Shown here: piece after piece, positions 8,579 to 17,935 of the stretch
How the letters are laid out: every line of letters starts with the position of its first letter
Numbering within the stretch: the stretch's first letter is position 1
Assembly: GCF_014205165.1 (NCBI RefSeq)
Contig: NZ_JACHMZ010000001.1
Location: 3,950,501-4,014,500 of the forward strand
Origin: Micromonospora carbonacea
GTDB lineage: Bacteria; Actinomycetota; Actinomycetes; Mycobacteriales; Micromonosporaceae
Length of the DNA: 64,000 bases
Direction: 5' to 3'
Translations under genes and position numbers: made by a program
Notes under the pieces: model-generated
What the model was told of the DNA's origin: nothing
Seen by the model: the letters and a program-made list of their open reading frames with translations, nothing else
The model's database searches: none

Positions 8579-9181
8579 TCAGATCCAGCCCTGCTCCCAC
8601 GCGGTCGCGGCGGCTGCGCCCTTCGAACCCACGTGCAGCTTCGCCATCGCGGACGAGACGTGGTTGCGGACGGTGCCGTGGGCGAGGCCGAGCTGCCTCG
8701 CGATGTGCTTGGTGGGCAGGCCGTCCCGGGTCAGCCTCAGCACGTCGATCTCCCGGGGCGTCAGGGGGCACTCCTGCTCGGTGAGCGCCGACGCCGCGAG
8801 GCGCGCGTCGACGTAGCGTTCACCCGAGGCGACCGACCGAATGATCCTGGCGAGCTCCGCGGCCGGGGTGGACTTCGGCACGAAGCCGCGCACCTGGGCG
8901 CTCAGCGCGCGCTTCAACGTTCCCGGCCGGGCGTGCCGGGTGACGATCACGACCTGCGTCGCGACGAGCCGCAGCAGTCGTCGGGCGGCGTCGACCCCGT
9001 CGAGTCCGGGCATCTCGAGATCGAGCAGGGTCAGGTCGGGTCGGTGGGCGACGGCGGCCGCGACCGCGGCTTCGCCGTCCGCGACGTCCGCGACGACCTC
9101 GATGTCGGGTTCGAGGGAGAGCAGCGCCACGAGCGCGCCCCGGATGAGCTCCTCGTCGTCGGCGATCACGATCCGGATCAC
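8579..9181 (-). CDS. NarL/LuxR-family response regulator (DesR-like)
   Basis: Response regulator of 200 aa. The receiver has the acidic pair IADDEE, phospho-acceptor Asp in LTLLDLEMPG, and lysine in GFVPKSTP. The C-terminal LuxR helix-turn-helix reads LTPREIDVLRLTRDGLPTKHIARQLGL with VRNHVSSAMAKL. The GTG start overlaps the kinase stop as GTGA (9178-9181), so the kinase upstream is its cognate partner. Pairs of this type respond to envelope or membrane states, DesKR of Bacillus sensing membrane fluidity being the reference. The signal here is unknown. Its target may include the operon's own alpha/beta hydrolase. Confidence 0.9.
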   Translation of the reverse strand: MIRIVIADDEELIRGALVALLSLEPDIEVVADVADGEAAVAAAVAHRPDLTLLDLEMPGLDGVDAARRLLRLVATQVVIVTRHARPGTLKRALSAQVRGFVPKSTPAAELARIIRSVASGERYVDARLAASALTEQECPLTPREIDVLRLTRDGLPTKHIARQLGLAHGTVRNHVSSAMAKLHVGSKGAAAATAWEQGWI

Positions 9182-10440
9182 CGGCGCATCCCCCTTCGCC
9201 CTGCCGGCGGGGCCGGCTCGTCCGGAACGGCCCCGGGCCCCGGCCCGCCGGCGTCCGCCGTGGGCACGCGGACGATCAGCACGAAGGTGTCGTCCTCGTG
9301 GGTGGTCTCGACCGTTCCACGCTGGGCGGCGACGCGTTGGGCGAGGCCGACGAGGCCCGTGCCGTCGCGTGCCTCCGGACGCGCCACGCCCGCGCCGTCG
9401 TTGGTGACGGTCAGCCGGTACTCCGCCGCGACGCGGACCAGCTCCATCGTGGCCTCGGTCGCCCTGCTGTGCCGCAGCACGTTGGTCACCGCCTCCCTGA
9501 TCGCGACGGCGAAGATCGCGCCGAGCGCCACGGGCAGGTCCGCCGCCTCGACGCGCGCCGCGCACCGGATGCCGGCGGAGCGCAGCACCGCCGCCGCGTT
9601 GCGCGCCTCCGCCGCCACGGTGACGGTGCGGTAGTCGTTCACCACGGCGCGGGTGTCGTCGAGGGCCACCTGCGCGATCCGGCGGATCTCGGCGAGCTCC
9701 CGCCCGGCCCGCTCGGGCTGACCGGGCAGGAGGCGCTCCGCCAGCTCGCTCTTCAACGCGATCACCTGGAGGTGGTGGCCCTGGATGTCGTGCAGGTCGG
9801 CCGCGAACCGGAGCCGCTCCCGCGTCACCGCCAGGTCGGCTGCGAGCCGGCGGGCGTGCTCCAGTCGCAGCACCACCTGAAGCATCCAGACCGCGCTCAG
9901 CGGCAGCAGCGTGTACAACGCGAGGGTGCCGATCACGACGGCGTCCCCGCCCGCACCGGCCCGCGACGGCACGGCGGCGGCGCGCGACGATGCCTGCACG
10001 CCGGCGAGGCCGCCGAGTCCGATCACCGCCCAGCAGCCGAGGATCACCGCCGCCCGCCGCCCGCCGCGGACGAGACAACCGAGCACCCCGCCGGCCATCG
10101 CGAGCGTGAACGCCCAGCCCCAGCCCGCGAACGGCGGCGCGACGGCCAGGGCCCACACCACGCCGGACAGCGCCAGGAGCACGAGGACGAGTGGATGGCG
10201 TGGCGTCGCGTCCTCGTGGACCCGGAGCAGCAGGGGGACGGTGGCCAGCCCGGCCAGGACGGCGGCGGCCGTCGCCACCGCGAGGGCGACCGCCCGCGGG
10301 CCGGTGGCCACACCCACCCCGAGCAGCACCTGCACCACGCCACCGATCAGCAGCCCCAGCCCCAGCGAGAGCGCGGTCGACAGGCGCACCGCCCTGAGGT
10401 CTGCGGTCACTCGCGGCGCACCCTGCCAGGTGTCCGTCAC
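9178..10440 (-). CDS. DesK-type sensor histidine kinase
   Basis: Sensor kinase of 420 aa. The N-terminal half has about five or six transmembrane helices with short loops and no large extracellular domain. A HisKA_3 dimerisation helix follows (RLRFAADLHDIQGHHLQVI, phospho-His in LHD), then an HATPase domain with the N-box EAVTNVLRHS and a glycine-rich GTGLVGLAQRV. It lies only 4 bp after the hydrolase gene and overlaps the regulator gene, forming a three-gene minus-strand operon. Kinases with membrane-embedded sensors commonly detect bilayer state or membrane-active drugs. That is family knowledge, not shown here. Confidence 0.9.
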   Translation of the reverse strand: MTDTWQGAPRVTADLRAVRLSTALSLGLGLLIGGVVQVLLGVGVATGPRAVALAVATAAAVLAGLATVPLLLRVHEDATPRHPLVLVLLALSGVVWALAVAPPFAGWGWAFTLAMAGGVLGCLVRGGRRAAVILGCWAVIGLGGLAGVQASSRAAAVPSRAGAGGDAVVIGTLALYTLLPLSAVWMLQVVLRLEHARRLAADLAVTRERLRFAADLHDIQGHHLQVIALKSELAERLLPGQPERAGRELAEIRRIAQVALDDTRAVVNDYRTVTVAAEARNAAAVLRSAGIRCAARVEAADLPVALGAIFAVAIREAVTNVLRHSRATEATMELVRVAAEYRLTVTNDGAGVARPEARDGTGLVGLAQRVAAQRGTVETTHEDDTFVLIVRVPTADAGGPGPGAVPDEPAPPAGRRGMRR

Positions 10441-10444
10441 CGGC

Positions 10445-11389
10445 TCAGCGTAGCGAGGACGCCGTCAGGAACGTCCTGGTCTCCCGCGCGATCTCCGCCG
10501 ACCGGGTGTGGTGCAGGTAGTGGTCGCCCTCCAGGGTGACGACCCGGCCGGTGTCGACGCTCGCCGCCTGCCGCTCGTGGAGCGCGACCCAGCCCGGCAC
10601 GTCGGCGTCGTTCGACCGCACGAACAACAGCACCGGCAGCCCCTTCGGGAAGGTGGCCCCGCTGACCGCGGCGAAGTTCGACGGGACGTGCTCCATCTCG
10701 TCCACCATCGTCGGCGCCGCCGCGTTCCTCCTGCCGAGCAGCCTGAGCTGTTCCCTGGTCCGCTCGTCGTAGGGCAGGTCCGCGTAGGGATCGGCGGCGA
10801 TCGCGCCGAGCACGCGGGTGACGCCGAGCCTGCTGAGGGCCACGATCAGCCCGGTCGGGATCGGCTCGTCCGAGCCGGGCTGGCCGGGCACGCTGCTGTC
10901 GATTCCGACGAAGGCGACGAGTTCGTCGGCGTAGGTGGCGCTGTAGGTCAGCGCGTAGATCCCGGCGATCGAGTGGCCCATCAGCACGTAGCGGTCGATG
11001 CCGAGGTGCTGGAGCGCCTCGTGCACCTCCCGGCTGATGTTCGCGGCGGTGCGTTCGGTGTCGGCGGGGTCGCTCAGGCCGGTGCCGAAGGGCTCGACCG
11101 CGACGACGCGGTAGCTGTCCCGGAGTTGCGCGATCAGCGGCTGGAAGTCGAGCGCGGGGGCCGCGGTGCCGAGGCCGGGCAGGAGCACGATCGTCTCGGC
11201 GCCGGCACCGCTGACCACGACGTTCATCCGCTTGCCGGCCACGGGCACGAGCTGCCCGTAAGGGGTGATGGCGGCGGCCTCCCGGTGCGTCGCCACCACG
11301 TTCACCACCGAGGTCGTCGCGAGCAGGAGCACCGGGATCGCGGCCAGGACACCGAGGGTGGTGAGGACGGCTCGCACGGGCTTGCGCAT
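10445..11389 (-). CDS. Membrane-anchored alpha/beta hydrolase
   Basis: Alpha/beta hydrolase of 314 aa. One N-terminal transmembrane helix (residues ~5-27, AVLTTLGVLAAIPVLLLATT) would place the catalytic domain outside the membrane. The oxyanion region is LLPGLGTAAPAL. The nucleophile elbow GHSIAG carries Ser140, and the C-terminal GDHYLHH gives the catalytic His. The start chosen is the ATG at 11389, which begins the membrane anchor; an in-frame start 20 codons further up adds only charged residues. As first gene of the hydrolase-kinase-regulator operon it may generate or remove the ligand sensed by the kinase, or be an envelope lipase or esterase. The substrate is unknown. Confidence 0.82.
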   Translation of the reverse strand: MRKPVRAVLTTLGVLAAIPVLLLATTSVVNVVATHREAAAITPYGQLVPVAGKRMNVVVSGAGAETIVLLPGLGTAAPALDFQPLIAQLRDSYRVVAVEPFGTGLSDPADTERTAANISREVHEALQHLGIDRYVLMGHSIAGIYALTYSATYADELVAFVGIDSSVPGQPGSDEPIPTGLIVALSRLGVTRVLGAIAADPYADLPYDERTREQLRLLGRRNAAAPTMVDEMEHVPSNFAAVSGATFPKGLPVLLFVRSNDADVPGWVALHERQAASVDTGRVVTLEGDHYLHHTRSAEIARETRTFLTASSLR

Positions 11390-11564
11390 GGGTTCTCGTT
11401 TCGGATCGGCGGAGCATCCGGGTCGCTCCCGTGATGCACGACCAGCCAATCAAGCGCCCGTACGCCGCGTAAGTGACCCGCTGTCACGGCCGACCGTGAC
11501 AAAACGTCATGGCCCGCCCGCCTCTCCCCTGGGCCCGCGCGGGCGTCGACCCGGGCCCACGGAC

Positions 11565-11605
11565 GGCGCGGCGGCCGCCCCCGGTCCGGGGGCGGCCGCC
11601 GCGCC
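11565..11605 (-). terminator. 20-bp perfect hairpin ending the BMP transporter operon
   Basis: Arms 11565-11584 and 11586-11605 are perfect reverse complements (20 bp each, single-base loop; in practice an 18-bp stem with a 5-base loop). It starts 22 nt after the last permease stop on the minus strand and separates that operon from the hydrolase gene downstream. Confidence 0.8.
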
Positions 11606-11626
11606 GCGGGGGGTCGGACGCCGGGG

Positions 11627-12541
11627 TCAGGTGGTGCCGCGTTGGAAGGGCTGGGCCAGCGCCCGGGGTTCGCGGTGCGCGGTGGCGAACACCAGCATCG
11701 CCAGCAGCGCCAGCAGGTACGGCGCGGCGATCAGCAGCTGCGAGTTCATGGTGACCCCGAGCGCCGGCAGCGCCAGCCGCATCGCGTCGGCGAGGCCGAA
11801 GACGGCGCAGCCGACCAGCGTGCGGCCGAGCCGCCAGGCGCCGAAGATCACGGCCGCGATGACCAGGTAGCCGCGCCCGGCGGTCATGTTCTGGTTGAAC
11901 GAGCCGACCTCGCCGACGGCCAGGTACGCGCCGCCGAGCCCGGCGAGCAGCCCGCACCACAGCAGCGCCTGCCGGCGGCGGAGGTTGACGTGGATCCCGC
12001 TCACGTCGGCGGCCTGCGGGTTCTCCCCGACGGCCCGCAGCTCCAGCCCCCACCGGCTGCGCTGCACCAGCCACCAGGTCAGCGGGATCACCGCCAGCAG
12101 CAGGTACACCGGCCAACGTTGGACGAACAGCATCGGGCCGACGATCGGGATGTCCCGCAGCACCGGCACGCTCACCTGCCACACCTGGTGCCCGGTGAAG
12201 GTGCTCACCGTGATCAGGTAGCTGGTCAGGCCCAGCACGAGGGCGTTGAGGACCAGGCCGACGACGAACGTGTTGATCTGCACCCGGTGCGACAGGTTGC
12301 CGTGCACGAACGCCACGGCCACGCCGACGAGCGCGCCGGCGGCCAGGCCGATGGTGGCGCTACCGGTGGCGCTGGCCACGGCGATCGACCCGAACGCGGC
12401 ACCGAGCATCATCGCCTCGACGGAGATGTTCAGGGTGCCGGCGCGCTGGGCCACGTACTCGCCGCAGGCGGCGAAGGCCAGGGGGACGGTGAGCCGGGCC
12501 CCGCTGGAGAGGATGGTGGCGATGTTGTCGGCGGCGCTCAT
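11627..12541 (-). CDS. BMP-type ABC transporter permease, second subunit
   Basis: Inner-membrane permease (304 aa) of the nucleoside/sugar BmpA-linked ABC family, the smaller of the two subunits (YufQ-like). The diagnostic motif is YVAQRAGTLNISVEAMMLGAAFG near the N-terminus, with NTFVVGLVLNALVLGLTSYL and the coupling loop LRAVGENPQAADVSGI. Eight or more transmembrane helices are visible. Its ATG overlaps the upstream permease stop by 4 bp. It is the last gene of the operon and sits just before a strong terminator. Relatives import purine nucleosides; the substrate here should match that of the lipoprotein at 15381-16460. Confidence 0.92.
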   Translation of the reverse strand: MSAADNIATILSSGARLTVPLAFAACGEYVAQRAGTLNISVEAMMLGAAFGSIAVASATGSATIGLAAGALVGVAVAFVHGNLSHRVQINTFVVGLVLNALVLGLTSYLITVSTFTGHQVWQVSVPVLRDIPIVGPMLFVQRWPVYLLLAVIPLTWWLVQRSRWGLELRAVGENPQAADVSGIHVNLRRRQALLWCGLLAGLGGAYLAVGEVGSFNQNMTAGRGYLVIAAVIFGAWRLGRTLVGCAVFGLADAMRLALPALGVTMNSQLLIAAPYLLALLAMLVFATAHREPRALAQPFQRGTT

Positions 12542-13755
12542 GCCAGACTGCCTTCCATAGCGTCCTGCTTGCTCACGGCCGGGTCGGTGGCGGGCGTGGT
12601 GGTCGCCGGCTCGCCGGCGCGGCGGCGTTTGCGCAGCATGCCGATCACCACCGGCGGCGCGACGAACGCCAGCACCAGCAGCGCCTTGACCACGTCGACG
12701 AGGAACGGCGGCACCCCGGTGGCGGCCAGGAAGCTGCCCCCGGCCCGGAGCACGCCGAACAGCACCGCGACGGGGACGGCCAGCAGCGGGTTGTTCCGGG
12801 CGACCAGGGCGACCAGCAGGCCGTCCCAGCCGATGTTGAGGGACATGCCGGGCTGGAGCCGGTTGGTGCCGACGGGGCTGGCCAGCAGCAGCGCCCCGGC
12901 CAGGCCGGCGAGGCCGCCGGAGATGGCCAGCGCCATCCCGCCGAGGGCGCCGACGCGCACGCCGGCGTGCCGGGCCGCCGCCGGGCTGAGGCCGGTCATC
13001 GTGAGCCGGAAACCCCAGCGGGTACGCGCCAGCGCGAGGCTGAACACGACCGCGACGACGATGGCCAGGACGAGCCCGCCGTTGATCTGGAGGTTCGGGT
13101 ACTCCCCGAGGGAGTCGATCCGGGCGCCCTCGGGCAGCGGGTTGGACTGCGGGGACAGGGTGCCCCGGCCCAGCCGGGACTCCTGGAGCAGCCACGGGGT
13201 GTTCACCGCGAACGACACGAGCTGCTGGGCCAGGAAGGTCATCAGCATCGTGCTGACCACGACGTTGACGCCGCGGAAGCGGTACATCAGGGCGCTGAGC
13301 CCGGCCCACGCGCCCGCGCCGACCAGCGCGGCGGCGAGCACGCTGACGACGAGCAGCGGTCCGGGCAGCGCCAGGCGCAGCCCGGCCCACGCGCCGAACA
13401 GCGCCCCGATCAGCACCTGCCCCTCCTGGCCGATGTTGAAGAAGCCGGAGCGGGCGCTGACGCAGGCGCCGACGGCGACCAGCAGCAGCGGCGCGACGTA
13501 CAGCAGGGAGGTGCTCCAGGCGGCGGGGCTGGCCATGCTGCCCTGGTACATGGCCTTGGCGGAGGCCGTCGGTGAGCCGCCGGTGACGGCGATCAGCAGG
13601 GCGGACAGGGCGAGGGCGACGGCCACGGTGGCCGCCGTGGCGGCGGCCACCTGCCAGCCGCCGACGCCCGGGTTGAGCCGGCGCAGCAGCCGGCGGCCCG
13701 TGGCGTCGGGGCCGCTCGGGCCGGCGGGCGGCGCGGCGACGGTGGAGGCGGCCAT
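12538..13755 (-). CDS. BMP-type ABC transporter permease, first subunit
   Basis: Larger permease subunit (405 aa, YufP-like). The motif VGACVSARSGFFNIGQEGQVLIGALFGAW is typical, as is VNVVVSTMLMTFLAQQLVSF and the coupling segment FRLTMTGLSPAAARHAGV. About ten transmembrane helices are visible. It has a proline/alanine-rich cytoplasmic N-terminus and a basic C-terminal tail. The start touches the ATPase stop (TGATG, 1-bp overlap) and the stop overlaps the next permease, so all transport components are translationally coupled. Confidence 0.92.
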   Translation of the reverse strand: MAASTVAAPPAGPSGPDATGRRLLRRLNPGVGGWQVAAATAATVAVALALSALLIAVTGGSPTASAKAMYQGSMASPAAWSTSLLYVAPLLLVAVGACVSARSGFFNIGQEGQVLIGALFGAWAGLRLALPGPLLVVSVLAAALVGAGAWAGLSALMYRFRGVNVVVSTMLMTFLAQQLVSFAVNTPWLLQESRLGRGTLSPQSNPLPEGARIDSLGEYPNLQINGGLVLAIVVAVVFSLALARTRWGFRLTMTGLSPAAARHAGVRVGALGGMALAISGGLAGLAGALLLASPVGTNRLQPGMSLNIGWDGLLVALVARNNPLLAVPVAVLFGVLRAGGSFLAATGVPPFLVDVVKALLVLAFVAPPVVIGMLRKRRRAGEPATTTPATDPAVSKQDAMEGSLA

Positions 13756-15344
13756 CAGTGCGCCACCCCGCCGACCAGCATGCCGAGGCGCTCCGCGGTG
13801 GCCTCGGCGGTGGGGAGGACCCCGACGATCCGGCCGGAGGAGATCACCGCGATCCGGTCGGCCAGGGCCATCACCTCCTCCAGCTCGGTGGAGATCAGCA
13901 ACACGGCCACTCCTTCCGCGGCGGCCTGCCGCAGCCGCACGTACATGTCTTCGATCGCGCCGACGTCGAGCCCGTGGGTGGGCTGGGCGGCGACCAGCGC
14001 CTTCGGTCCGGCGGACAGCTCCCGGGCCAGCACCACCCGCTGCTGGTTGCCGCCGGAGAGGCTGCGCAGCGGGGTGTCCGGCGAGGGGGCCACGATGTTG
14101 AACTCGGCCATCTGCCGCCGGGCGATGCGGTGCATCCGTCGCCGGCTGAGCACCCCGCGCGTGCAGACCCCGGCGAGGGACTTCATGACGAGGTTCTCCG
14201 CCACGCTCATGTCGAGGACCACCCCGGAGTGGTGCCGGTCCTCGGGGACGATGCCGAGCCCGGCGTCGTGCAGCGCGCCCGGCCGGGCCAGGTCGACGGG
14301 GCGGCCGCCGACCTCGACGGCGCCGTCGTCGGGGACCAGCAGCCCGGACAGCAGCTCGCCGAGGGTGGCCTGGCCGTTGCCCTCGACGCCATAGAGGCCG
14401 ACGATCTCGCCGGGGGCGACGTCGAGGTGCAGGTCGTCGAGGACGGGCAGGCCGCCGACGCGCAGGGTCACCCCGCGCAGCCGCAGCGCGGCCGGCGTGG
14501 CGGGGCCCGCCGCCGGGTCCGCCCCGGCGGGGGCGGCGGGGGGCGGCGCGCCGGCCGGACCCTGGGGCTCGACGGGCAGCAGGCCCAGGGCCGCGCCCTC
14601 GGCGCGCAGCGACACGTCGCGGCCGACCATCTGCCGGGCGAGCTCCTGGGCGGTGGTGTCCGCCGTCGTGCCGTGGAACGCCACCGCGCCGCGCCGCAGC
14701 ACGGTGACCCGGTCGGTGGCGGCCATGATCTCGGCGAGCTTGTGGCTGATCAGGATGACGGCGCGGTTCTCGGCCTGCACGACCCGGCGCAGCACCGTGA
14801 ACAGCTCGGCCGACTCGGCCTGGGTGAGCACGGAGGTCGGCTCGTCGAGGATCAGCACGGACGGGTCGCGCCGCAGGCACTTGATCAGCTCGACGCGCTG
14901 CCGTTCCCCGGCGGAGAGCCGGTCGACCCGGGCGAGCGGGTCGATCGGCAGCCCGTAGCGCTTGGCGACCTGCTCGACCTGGGCGCAGGCCGCCGCCCGG
15001 TCGACCCGCCCGGTGTCGCCGAGGATGACGTTCTCCCAGACGGTGAGCGGCTCGATCAGGCTGAAGTGCTGGTGGACCATGCCCAGCCCGAGGTCGGCGG
15101 CGACCTGCGGGCTGTCGATCTCGATCGGTTCGGTGCCGCGCAGGATGGTGCCGGTGTCCCGGTGCACCAGCCCGAGCAGGATCTTCATCAGGGTCGACTT
15201 CCCGGCCCCGTTCTCGCCGAGGAGGCCGTGGATCTCGCCGGGCCGTACGGCGAGATCCACGGCGTCGCAGGCGACAACCGGACCGTAACGCTTGCTGACC
15301 CCGCGCAGGGTGAGAGCCGGCGTCAGCTGGTCGTCAACGTTCAC
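13755..15344 (-). CDS. BMP-type ABC transporter ATPase, double nucleotide-binding domain
   Basis: Cytoplasmic ATPase of 529 aa with two fused ABC domains (YufO/MglA-like). The first has Walker A GLLGENGAGKSTLMKI, signature LSAGERQRVELIK and Walker B VLILDEPTS. The second has the degenerate Walker A GLYGVEGNGQATLGELL, in which the lysine is replaced, but an intact signature LSGGNQQRVVLAREL. A degenerate second site is usual in this family. A Pro/Ala-rich insert of about 40 residues joins the domains. It drives the two permeases encoded immediately downstream, and lies 36 bp after the lipoprotein gene. Confidence 0.93.
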   Translation of the reverse strand: MNVDDQLTPALTLRGVSKRYGPVVACDAVDLAVRPGEIHGLLGENGAGKSTLMKILLGLVHRDTGTILRGTEPIEIDSPQVAADLGLGMVHQHFSLIEPLTVWENVILGDTGRVDRAAACAQVEQVAKRYGLPIDPLARVDRLSAGERQRVELIKCLRRDPSVLILDEPTSVLTQAESAELFTVLRRVVQAENRAVILISHKLAEIMAATDRVTVLRRGAVAFHGTTADTTAQELARQMVGRDVSLRAEGAALGLLPVEPQGPAGAPPPAAPAGADPAAGPATPAALRLRGVTLRVGGLPVLDDLHLDVAPGEIVGLYGVEGNGQATLGELLSGLLVPDDGAVEVGGRPVDLARPGALHDAGLGIVPEDRHHSGVVLDMSVAENLVMKSLAGVCTRGVLSRRRMHRIARRQMAEFNIVAPSPDTPLRSLSGGNQQRVVLARELSAGPKALVAAQPTHGLDVGAIEDMYVRLRQAAAEGVAVLLISTELEEVMALADRIAVISSGRIVGVLPTAEATAERLGMLVGGVAH

Positions 15345-15380
15345 AGTCCGTCCACCTCGTTGGTCGTCGAGCGGCAGGGG

Positions 15381-16460
15381 TCAGGAGCCGAGCTTGGCGA
15401 CTTCCGCCTTGGTGTCGATCTTGTCGGCGCCCACGTCGGCGATGAAGGCGTCCATCTTCTGGGTCTGCTCGGCGGTGGGGGAGCAGATCTTGACCGTCGG
15501 GTACGCGTCCTTGCCGAGGTGCCACACCTTGGTGGTGCCGAGCTGCATCTCGCCCTTGGCGAACAGCTCCAGGGCGGCGGCGAAGTACGCGCCCGGGTCG
15601 AAGATGACCGAGACGTCGAAGCGCGGGTCGGTCGAGTCGCAGCGGTCGGTGCCGGGGGTCAGGGTGATGGCCCCGCCGTCGGCGGCGAGCTTGGCGGCGG
15701 CGTCGGTGGCCCCGCCCAGGTACGGGTAGATGACCTTCACGCCCTGGCTGAGCTGCGCCTGCACGGCCTCCCGGGCCTTGGCCGAGTCGTTGAAGTCACC
15801 GGTGTAGGTGGTGACCAGCTCGGCCTTCGGCACGACCATGCGGATGCCGGCCTTGAACGCCTTGGCGGCGTTGACGGAGAAGTCGGCCTCCATGCCGGTG
15901 ACGAAGCCGGCCTTGGTGGCCTTCTTCTGCTCCATCAGCAGGCCGGTGGCGTAGCCGGCGGCCAGCATGCTCTGGTTGGGGTCGTCGCTGGAGATGACGG
16001 TGCGCGGGGTCTGCGGGACGTTCTCCGACGACGGCACGTACCAGGCGGTCTTCGCGCAGACCGGCTCCTCGGAGGCGGGGATGGCGTCCTTGAGCTCGGA
16101 CGCGCCGAGGGCGACCATGTCCACGCCCTGCTGGCACAGCGCCCGCGCGGCGCCGAGCGCCTCGGTGGCCGGGACGCTGCCGCGCTTGATGACCTGCCAG
16201 CCCTTGCTGGTGGCGAACTTCTCGGCACCGATGACGAAGCTCTCGTAGTAGCCGTTGTCGTTGATGTCGCCGGGGCTGAGCACCCCGATGACGACCTTGC
16301 CGTCGCCGTTGACGTCGGGCTGCCCGGCCTGGGTGGTCCCGCCGCTGGCGGTTCCCCCCGCCGAGGGCGCGGACGCGTCGTTGCTCGCGCAGCCGACCAG
16401 CGCGAACGCCAGGGCTCCGGCGAGCACCGCCGCCGGGCCCTTCGCGGTACGAAGTGTCAT
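15381..16460 (-). CDS. BMP-family substrate-binding lipoprotein
   Basis: Surface lipoprotein of 359 aa. The signal peptide ends in the lipobox ALVGC (Cys ~24) and is followed by a Ser/Gly/Thr linker. The mature part has the BMP (Med/PnrA) features: VVIGVLSPGDINDNGYYES at the first strand, TGMEADFSVNAAKAFKAGI, and YPYLGGATDAAAKLA. The Bmp family binds purine nucleosides or similar ligands for ABC import. The ATG at 16460 has AGGAAA upstream and lies 14 bp from the amidohydrolase stop, so binder and enzyme are co-transcribed. This suggests that the amidohydrolase acts on the imported compound. Confidence 0.92.
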   Translation of the reverse strand: MTLRTAKGPAAVLAGALAFALVGCASNDASAPSAGGTASGGTTQAGQPDVNGDGKVVIGVLSPGDINDNGYYESFVIGAEKFATSKGWQVIKRGSVPATEALGAARALCQQGVDMVALGASELKDAIPASEEPVCAKTAWYVPSSENVPQTPRTVISSDDPNQSMLAAGYATGLLMEQKKATKAGFVTGMEADFSVNAAKAFKAGIRMVVPKAELVTTYTGDFNDSAKAREAVQAQLSQGVKVIYPYLGGATDAAAKLAADGGAITLTPGTDRCDSTDPRFDVSVIFDPGAYFAAALELFAKGEMQLGTTKVWHLGKDAYPTVKICSPTAEQTQKMDAFIADVGADKIDTKAEVAKLGS

Positions 16461-16474
16461 GGTGCGTTTTCCTT

Positions 16475-17935
16475 TCACAGTGGGGGCGCTGCGGCGGCCG
16501 GCTCGGCCGGGCGCGCGCAGTGTTCGGTCGCGGGCACGGTCGGCCAGCGATGGGGGATGTCGATGCCGGCCCGGCGCAGCAGGGCGGCCCGGCGTGCGGT
16601 GGCCTCCTCGCGCAGGGCGTCGACGTCGACGGTGGTGACCCGCCGGTCGCGGACCACCAGCCGACCGTCGACCAGGACGTCGCGGACGGTGTGCCCGGCC
16701 GCGCCCCAGACGAGCTGGGTGGCCAGGTCGCCGCGCGGGGCCCAGGAGATGGTCCGGGTGTCCAGCACGACCAGGTCGGCGGCCTTGCCGACCTCGATAG
16801 AGCCGGTCAGCCGCCCCAGCCCGACGGCGTCCGCGCCGTCGACGGTGGCCAGGGCGAACACCTCGTCGGCGCGCAGCGGGTCGGGCGTGCCCCGGTCCCG
16901 CTCCAGGCCGGCGAAGAGCCGGGCGGCGCGCCACACGTCGGGGGTGTCCCCCGCGTTGTGCGAGTCGCAGCCCAGCGCGAGCCGGCCGCCGGCGCGGCGC
17001 AGCTCGGTGTGCCGGCCGGCACGGCTGACGCCCTGCCCGAGGCGCAGGTACGCGCCGGGGCAGGCGGCGACGGCGGTGCCGGAGTCGACGAGCGCGGCGA
17101 GCTCGGCGTCGTCGAGCCAGACGGCGTGGCCGAGCAGCAGCCGGGGGCCGAGCACGCCGAGGTCGCGCAGGTGCAGCACGGGCCGGGCGCGGCCGGCGGC
17201 CGCGTACGCGGCGACGTCGTCCGGGCCGGGCGAGATGTGCCAGGTCATCGGCACGTCGAGGCGCTCGGCCAGCGCGGCGGCGCCGGTGAACAGCTCGTCG
17301 CTGACCAGGTCGTGCCCGAGCAGGGTGATCCAGCCGGTGACGAGGTCGTCGCCGGCGAGCGCGGCGACCGTGTCGGCCTGGGCGGCGAGGGCCTCGGCGG
17401 CGGGCAGCGCGTAGGGCGCGCCGGGGGTGTCCCAGCCCCAGCCGCCGACGCGGGCGCGGATGCCGGCGGCGCGCAGCCCCCGGGCGACCCGCAGCGGGTG
17501 GGCCACGGTGCCGGGCTCCAGCAGCGTGGTGACGCCGTAGCTGAGCGCCTCGACGGCGGTGAGGGTGGCCGACAGCTCGTCGTCGTCGCCGGTGACGGCG
17601 GCGTGCAGCGGCACGATCCAGTCGTAGATGGCCTGCTGGGCGGGGACGTCGTCGGGGATGCTGCTGCGCACGAGGGGGTCGGCGGTGGTGTGCTGGTGCG
17701 CGTTGACCAGGCCGGGCACGACCACGCAGCCGGCGGCGTCGAGCTCCGGGCTGCCCGGGTACGCGGCGCGCAGCGCGTCGGCGGGGCCGAGCGCGGCGAT
17801 CCGGCCGGCGACGACCGCGATCGCGCCGCCGGTGACCACCTCGCGGCCGGGGGCCATGGTGACGATCTCGGCGTCGACGATCAGCAGGTCGGCGGGGCGG
17901 GGGGCGGCCGGGGGCACCGGCGGGCCGCCGGTCAC
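16475..17935 (-). CDS. Amidohydrolase of the nucleobase/adenosine-deaminase-like ATZ/TRZ group
   Basis: Metal-dependent hydrolase of 486 aa. The N-terminal beta domain carries LLIVDAEIVTM. The metal ligands expected in the superfamily are present: PGLVNAHQHT (HxH), MTWHIS, LLLGHAVW and the Asp of LGCDSHNAGD. The C-terminal GSIEVGKAADLVVLD is typical of deaminases acting on guanine, SAH/adenosine or triazines. It starts with GTG overlapping the stop of the upstream dehydrogenase (GTGA 17932-17935). Being in one operon with a BMP importer, it probably deaminates or dechlorinates an imported N-heterocycle. The exact substrate cannot be inferred. Confidence 0.85.
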   Translation of the reverse strand: MTGGPPVPPAAPRPADLLIVDAEIVTMAPGREVVTGGAIAVVAGRIAALGPADALRAAYPGSPELDAAGCVVVPGLVNAHQHTTADPLVRSSIPDDVPAQQAIYDWIVPLHAAVTGDDDELSATLTAVEALSYGVTTLLEPGTVAHPLRVARGLRAAGIRARVGGWGWDTPGAPYALPAAEALAAQADTVAALAGDDLVTGWITLLGHDLVSDELFTGAAALAERLDVPMTWHISPGPDDVAAYAAAGRARPVLHLRDLGVLGPRLLLGHAVWLDDAELAALVDSGTAVAACPGAYLRLGQGVSRAGRHTELRRAGGRLALGCDSHNAGDTPDVWRAARLFAGLERDRGTPDPLRADEVFALATVDGADAVGLGRLTGSIEVGKAADLVVLDTRTISWAPRGDLATQLVWGAAGHTVRDVLVDGRLVVRDRRVTTVDVDALREEATARRAALLRRAGIDIPHRWPTVPATEHCARPAEPAAAAPPL

